Below, in pieces: positions 6,737 to 12,362 of a DNA stretch of 12,362 nucleotides. Source of the stretch: Lobulomyces angularis (taxonomy: Eukaryota; Chytridiomycota; Chytridiomycetes; Lobulomycetales; Lobulomycetaceae); the NCBI GenBank assembly GCA_027604685.1, contig JADHYX010000542.1, forward strand, positions 1-12,362, in the 5' to 3' direction. Position 1 is the first letter of the stretch, and each line of letters opens with the position of its first letter. A program made the position numbers and the translations under genes. A model generated the notes under the pieces. That model had not been told where the DNA came from and did not search any database. It saw only the letters and a program-made list of their open reading frames with translations.

Positions 6737-8266
6737 ATGGATTCATTCTATATTTTTTTAATTATCATTTACATATGGGAGTTTTTCTACTCTATTTTAC
6801 AAATAATCAAGAAAAGTTCTTCTCACAGCAATCATAAAACGTATAAACAATTAATTTAAACAATCGCAAACATTTTCATTTTCTTTTAGGAAAAGTTTGG
6901 TTAATCTTTTTAGTGGACCGTTTTCTAATTTATTTAGCAAATGCTTTCTCCTAATTGTATGGAATCTGATAAATGTGTCATATGCGACGAAGTTTTTTTT
7001 TGAACATAGATTATTTAACATAAATTCTGATTCAACACTTGCAAATGTTCTGTGCTTTTTTAGTATAGATTTGTTTAAATATTGGTTTCATAGATTTTCA
7101 CACGAAGTAAACTTTTTATGGGTATTATAATACAGACAATAGTAAACTATTTATGTTATTTTTTTAAGTAGACATTTCATTCATATCATCATCAACCACA
7201 AACTATGGATCCAACGCTTGGAATAAGACATCACTTTTTACAAGGAGCTGTTATTCATATTTTTTACCAATATCCATTTGCTTTGATAGGTGTTCCTTCG
7301 AAGTTATATTTTGCTCAACAGTTTGTATCGGTAACTTTTTGTAAATTTCCATATCGAACTCTTGAATTTATAATTTTTTCTTATTGAACGAAGCATTATT
7401 TGGCAGTTTGGAATCACACTCAGCATTTTTATGAAGTTCCGTATCTCAATAGAATATTAAATACGCCATCACAACATCGTGTTCATCATGGAAAAAATAA
7501 AATTTATTTGGATAAAAATTTTGGTGGTATAAAAAAAAAAAAAATAAAGTATCATGAAATTTTTAACTGTGTTCAAGATATATTCAGTTTTTGGGACATT
7601 CTATTTGGAACATTTCAAGAAGAACTAAAAGAGGAAAAGCCAGTTTACGGTCTAGTTCACTCAGTAAAAACATTCAATCCAATAACTTTATCCTTTATAC
7701 CACTAGTAGAATTTACAAAAAAATTATTTACAACACCAAAATTCAAAAATAAATTAAAAGTAATATTTTATGGTCCTGGATGGGATTATCAGCAAAAAAC
7801 CGACAGTAGATTTGGTGATTTTGAAAGTTTAACTGTTGATCTTGATTACATATTTCAACCAAAATTAATTCTTAACGAATTCATTTATGTTATTTTAAAC
7901 TTTTTTTTTTTATATTTTATTCAAGAAAAAATTTTGCTGATTGTCGAAAATAACTCAACCTTCATTTTATTTTATTCGCTTTTTGCTATTTTTACTATAA
8001 CTTCAATTTCGATTTTTTTTGATGGGAAATTAAAGTTAGTAGGAAATACGTTGGAAATTTCAAGACAAGTTTGCATGATAGCACTTATAATAATTACTAC
8101 CAAATTTAGTTTTTCCGATTATATTTTAAACATTTTTATTAGTATTTTTATATTAATGATATTTTGGAATATTGCTATTATTATCAACCGAACTTCAAGA
8201 AGCAGAGAAAAATATGAACCGCTTTCTTTAGATTTAGTTTCAATTGAAAAGGATATTATGAATTAA
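6737..8266 (+). CDS. AGMO: Alkylglycerol monooxygenase, copy B (5 exons)
   Basis: Exons 6737-6840, 6890-7121, 7172-7330, 7394-7526 and 7578-8266 join to 438 codons plus TAA. Intron positions and phases (2, 0, 0, 1) match copy A. The reaction is expected to be the same: oxidative cleavage of glyceryl ethers with tetrahydrobiopterin and O2. His boxes: HRFSHE (His102, His106, Glu107), HSYHH (115-119), His173 in WNHTQH, HRVHH (193-197). Family motifs FWDILFGTF, VYGL and GPGWDY are intact. The ATG at 6737 was chosen because MDSFYIF...IWEFFYS aligns with MEPFHAF...TWEFTYS of copy A; an in-frame start at 6635 would add 34 residues with no counterpart. Intron 4 (7527-7577, 51 nt, A-rich) has no stop and is a multiple of three, so an unspliced transcript would still encode a full protein with 17 extra residues between the last two motifs. 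The C-terminal membrane part is clearly more diverged from copy A than the centre. Confidence 0.95.
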
Positions 8267-9145
8267 GTAAAAAAAAGTTATTTGCAATTTGCATATACTA
8301 ATATAGGTATTATTTTATAAAATACAGATTTTGGCTCGTAAATAGTAGATAATTTATGTGTAAAATATATTTTTTAAGGTTAAAATTTTAAGTTCTCAAA
8401 TTCTCTTATTCACAATATAATTCAAAATCATGTTTATGTGATCATTTAAAAATCAAAAAATCTATATGTCCCCAATACACTTATTAACCACTCCCAAAAC
8501 ATCACACGAAATTTTTGGCTGAAAATTTGTTAACTTGCCTAGTTCCTTGATAACTTTTTTTTGGCTGCCCATGTTTAACTGGTTTTTTTAAAAACTTTTT
8601 TCTTTCTTTTGTTAACTGGATTGTGTTGATGACATAGGACAATACATTTGTAAGTCTTAAATTTTAATTCAATCACATTTTTATTTATATTATATTTTGA
8701 TTTTCTTTTTTAATAATTATTTTCGTATTTTTTTAACAGTAATATGGTATAGTTATTCAAAATAAAATATAATATTAAGTTATTTTCATTCGTTAAATGT
8801 ATCTTAATAACCTTCATCAATAAGCTGCATTCTTTAATTTTACCACTGCCAAGACTGATATCTCAAACATCCATTTTATGTTATTTTGTCATATACAATC
8901 CAACATCTTATTCATTCTAAAAAATTAACAGTTTAAAATATGTTGCAGATATATATTGAAATAAGTTAAATTTATTTAATTAAAAATGTTTCTTTCCATA
9001 TATTCTAATTATTATCTATTATCTATTAAATTTTTTTTAAAAAAAAAAACAACCATTTCTTTTTTGTAAAAACAAAAATCACTTTGCGTACTTTATACAT
9101 TTATCATTTAAAAATTAAAAAAAAGGCATTGCCAGTTAAATAGAA
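8267..9145. other. Convergent intergenic region, AGMO copy B / NRPS 3' ends
   Basis: The two flanking genes point at each other here, so the interval holds both 3' UTRs. I find no family-recognisable gene. The block 8460-8640 is less AT-rich than the rest. On the minus strand it contains a 36-codon open frame (8572-8462, starting MGSQKKVIKELGKLTNFQPK) with balanced composition. An alternative minus-strand reading with a 36-nt intron (GTTAAC...ACCAG) enters the same stretch in another frame. Neither is convincing on its own. The rest is A/T-rich with no repeats of note. Confidence 0.5.
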
Positions 9146-12100
9146 CTAGAAGGCATCGTCATCAATATGTACAACACTGGAAACAGTTCCTTCTGCATCA
9201 TTATTTTCAACTCTTATTCTTTCATTGTAAGCCATTTTTAATATTTTTTCAGCGAACTTTCTAGTGAAGTTTGTTTGCTGCGGAATTTCATGACCCATGG
9301 AGTGCTCAAAATGCTCCAGTTGGTTAACGTCGTATCTATCAATCATTTCTCTCTTAATTTTAGAGCGTTCTTTTTTACCATTTACAACTAATGCGGGTGC
9401 TTTAATACCACCATCAATACCTTTGTTAATTGAATATGGTAGCGTAATCGATTTAAGTGGCATTCCACTCAACAAAATGGAAAAATTCCAGGTTTTTTTA
9501 ATTTTTCCCATTTCCGCAAATCTATCCAATAACTCTAATAAAGATGCACCTTGGGAAAAACCAAGAATAGCGTCCACATGACCAATTTCTTCCAGCTCCT
9601 TAACTACGTTTTCAACTGATTTCATTACAGTCGACTTCCTAATAAAGGAACCATTCCACCATTTTTTAAAGACAAGATCGTAGTATTTTGTAAAGTGAGA
9701 AGTAGTAGTTTCTTTTTGAGATTCAATAAAATGAAATTTTACAGTAGATCCAAGAGTTGACATAACAAGTTGGAGTTGATGTGAAAAAATTTCAGCATTT
9801 GAACCTTGACCATGAAAACAAACAATTTTTAAATGATTCTGTTTGAACAAAGGTCGGAAACTTTTCTTTAATGTATAGAAAGAATCTTTTGGTAAAGAAT
9901 TAGATAGTGATTCCATGGTATTAGTGTAGGGAAATTTAACAGGGTCTTTACCAGCAAATGTTTCATCGGAACCAGAAGAGCTAAAATAAAAAATTAATTA
10001 AATATAAAATTATAAAGACAAAAAATACCTAGTCTGCGACGCAGAAGGTAGTAAAGTTTCCGATATTTTTAACAAGGATAGTTGAGACAAAGTAGATCTA
10101 TTAAAAATCTGAGTGGCTGTCAAATTCAAGCCAATGTTTTTACTAATGGCCACAAGTTGCATAGCAGAAATTGAATCACCACCAATTTCGAAAAATGAAG
10201 TATTACGTTTAATTTTGGAAATATCAATCTTAAGTAGCGCTGACCAAATTTGTGCTAACTGTTTCTCCGTTTTAGTCTTTGGCTCTTCCTCAAAAGAACT
10301 GGTTTCTAAGGTTAATAATTTTGCTTTATCAATCTAAGAAATAACATAATACAATGATTAAATAAATAGAATTGATGATCATGTATTTACCTTGCCGTTG
10401 GCTGTAGTAGGAAATACATCCAGTGTGACGTAAGCAGCAGGACACATATAATGAGCAAGAGAGCTTGAAACAAATTCACGAATCAACTCAATGTTTACAT
10501 CTTTTGGAGTAATATAAGCAACGAGATTTCCATCTTTCACTTGAACAACACAATTTTCAACATCTACAAAATTAGAAACTGCTCCAGATACTTCGTTGAG
10601 CTCAATTCTATAACCCTTGACTTTCACCATATCATCGTTTCTACCTAAATACTGGATTTCACCATTATCTCCCCATCTACAAATATCTCCCGTTTTATAT
10701 AATCTGCTACCGTCTTTTGCAAAAAAATCTGGAATAAATTTTTCCTTTGTAAGATCTGGCATGTTGAGATATCCCAATGCAACTCCAGAACCACCAATCA
10801 GTAGTTCCCCAGCTACACCATGAGGAACCAATTTCAAGTTTTTGTCAACAATGTATTGCACAGTGTTAGGTAATGGATATCCAATACTAACTTCATCACC
10901 TTTGAATAATTGGGTGCCTGAGGACGCAACAGTAACCTCTGACGGCCCATACATATTGAAAAGTTTTGTTTGAGATGACCACTTATCTGCAATTTTTTGG
11001 GAACAATATTCTCCACCAACAAGAATCACTTTTATACTAAAAAAAAATAATATTAGATTACATTAAAAATAAAAATAAATACTTTTTAAAATCTTCTGGA
11101 TTCATAGTATCTAGACCTGTAGGGGTTATAGCGATTGCATCTGCTTTGCTAAGAGCTGCATAATAATTTTTTTCAGATCTCAAAATCAGAGAGCAGCTAT
11201 TTGAGAGAGCAAAAAACATTTCCATAATACACATATCAAACCCAATAGAAGCTGATTGAGCTACTTTATATCCTTTTTTGAATGGTTTACATACAACTGG
11301 TGAATAAATAAAGTTGCTTAATGATGAATGCGAAGCAACAACACCTTTAGGTTTACCGGTAGACCCAGATGTAAAAATCACATAAGAAGGATTATTGCCA
11401 GAGGTACCATCAACTTTTCCTATAACGGTGTCATCAAAACGTTCAGTAAGACTTATAGGAATAAAATCAATCGCATCCATAGTAATTTTCGAATCAAACT
11501 CAACTTCTGGATGAACAAGAACAGTTTTACATTTACTAACTTCCAGCATATACATTTTACGGGAACTTGGAAGTCCAGCATCAATAATCATGAAAGCTGC
11601 CCCTGCTTTCAAGACTGCAAACATAGCAACAACCATTTCAATGGAACGAACGGTATATATTCCAACGTAGTCGCCTACACTAACACCTCTTTTAATAAGT
11701 TTTTGACAAAGGTTTTGTGATTTTTGATTCAACTCCCCATATGTAAGTGACATATTTTCATGTTCTATCGCAAGTCTATCGGGTTCATTTAAAGCAGTCT
11801 GTTCAAATGCTTGATGAGCGAACTCAAATGGAACAGTGTAGTTAAGTCCTGAACCCAAAGCTAGTAGATAATCTGGATTGTAAGTAGAAGGAATATCATC
11901 CAGAAGCGCAGTTTTTTTATCTGCTAAAGATAAATAAGAGAGAATTACATTGAAGTAATTAGATATACTACGGACAACATTATTATTCAAGATATCAGAA
12001 TTGTATGACAATTCAAATTCCCAATTAGCTGTTGTTGGAGTGATAGATATTTGGATATCAAAGTCGTTAAATTTATCAGATTTATTATTATCTTTAACAA

Positions 12101-12362
12101 TCGCATTTAACTCGAAGGGCAACAATTCTTCTTCTTCTGAACTTTTTTTTAGAGAAGCATTCTGAAAAACAAAGTTTGTATTAAATAGTCTTCCAGTAAC
12201 TCCACTCCACTTTTGAATTTCAGTGAGCCCCACATGAGAATAATTATTAATTTCACTTTGGTCACTTCGTAAACTTTGTAACAATTCATTTACAGTTGTT
12301 TTATTGTCAAATTTTGTTCTGCAAGGAATTGTGTTCATTAGCATTCCTAAAATTCTATACAC
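9146..12362 (-). CDS. Nonribosomal peptide synthetase, C-terminal part: C-A-PCP-FSH1 hydrolase (5' end off window)
   Basis: Exons 12362-11083, 11036-10391, 10333-10029 and 9980-9146 join to 1021 codons plus stop; the upstream part lies beyond the right edge. Introns are 46, 57 and 48 nt, all ending TAG. Residues 1-140 are the end of a condensation domain (NTIPCR, NYSHVGLTEIQ, LFNTNFVFQ). The adenylation domain (about 180-642) has LTYGELN, FTSGSTGKPKGV (330-341), FDMCIMEMF, NMYGPSE, GELLIGG, YKTGDICRW, GRNDDMVKVKGYRIE and the NGK lysine (Lys642). A carrier domain follows with phosphopantetheine serine Ser696 in GGDSISAMQL. The last 260 residues are an FSH1-family alpha/beta hydrolase: FHGQGSN, nucleophile Ser886 in GFSQGAS, His974 in HSMGHEIP. 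The role is activation, tethering and condensation of one amino acid, then probable release by the hydrolase. It ends the assembly line, so this is the terminal module; whether more modules precede it is unknown. The substrate cannot be stated safely. Confidence 0.95.

Noticed and set aside
7578..7587. Alternative acceptor ATATTCAG for AGMO copy B intron 4
   Set aside because: Ten bases downstream of the AAG acceptor, it would shift the reading frame; the AAG at 7577 gives a gap-free match to the family (NFGDIFSFWD).
9297..9581. Plus-strand open frame of 94 codons
   Set aside because: Antisense shadow of the FSH1 hydrolase domain, whose GFSQGAS and HSMGHE motifs are on the minus strand. The same holds for plus frames at 10113, 10617 and 11328.
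1..12362. CRISPR array, rRNA, prokaryotic operon signals
   Set aside because: No spaced direct repeats, no rRNA-like sequence, and every recognisable gene is interrupted by spliceosomal introns.

Overview
This is a strongly AT-rich eukaryotic nuclear segment with intron-dense, compact genes. No gene here reads as one long ORF. I rebuilt the genes by joining exons across GT...AG introns of 36-123 nt (mostly 45-67) and checking that the joined frames stay open and match known families. The families (alkylglycerol monooxygenase, DENND11/Anr2, ankyrin, a multidomain NRPS) point to a metazoan or an early-diverging fungus/opisthokont. An AT-rich nematode or a basal fungus would both fit, and I cannot place it further. 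TAA, TAG and TGA all seem to be ordinary stops. Acceptors are mostly AAG or TAG and rarely CAG, which argues against a Caenorhabditis-like splice signal.

Layout, left to right. Minus strand: an ankyrin-repeat protein (760 to 21, possibly continuing past the left edge), preceded 193 bp upstream by a full DENND11/LCHN (Anr2-type DENN) gene in 7 exons (2846 to 954). Plus strand: a possible small gene starting 57 bp from the DENND11 start (2903-3159). Next comes a gene-poor stretch with a decayed transposase-like fragment and a run of 15 C. A tiny two-exon gene then encodes a 39-residue secreted acidic peptide (3895-4050), with a TATA box and polyA signals. From 4137 to 4882 there is only a weak coding candidate.

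The centre holds two complete alkylglycerol monooxygenase (AGMO) genes arranged head to head (minus 6417-4883, 437 aa; plus 6737-8266, 438 aa). They share about 320 bp of promoter DNA. All four introns sit at equivalent positions and phases, yet only intron 4 and its flanking exons are nearly identical, which suggests gene conversion. Both keep the full histidine-box set of the di-iron membrane hydroxylase family. Downstream of a gene-poor 0.9 kb, and convergent with the plus AGMO copy, lies the 3' end of an NRPS gene (12362 to 9146, minus). It encodes the last part of a condensation domain, a complete adenylation domain, a carrier domain and, unusually, a fused FSH1/LovG-type serine hydrolase as the likely release domain.

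Functionally the window has a membrane-trafficking gene (DENND11), ether-lipid cleavage enzymes (AGMO pair), a peptide-natural-product synthetase and a secreted peptide. No shared pathway is shown by the sequence. A link between the ether-lipid enzymes and the NRPS would be speculation.
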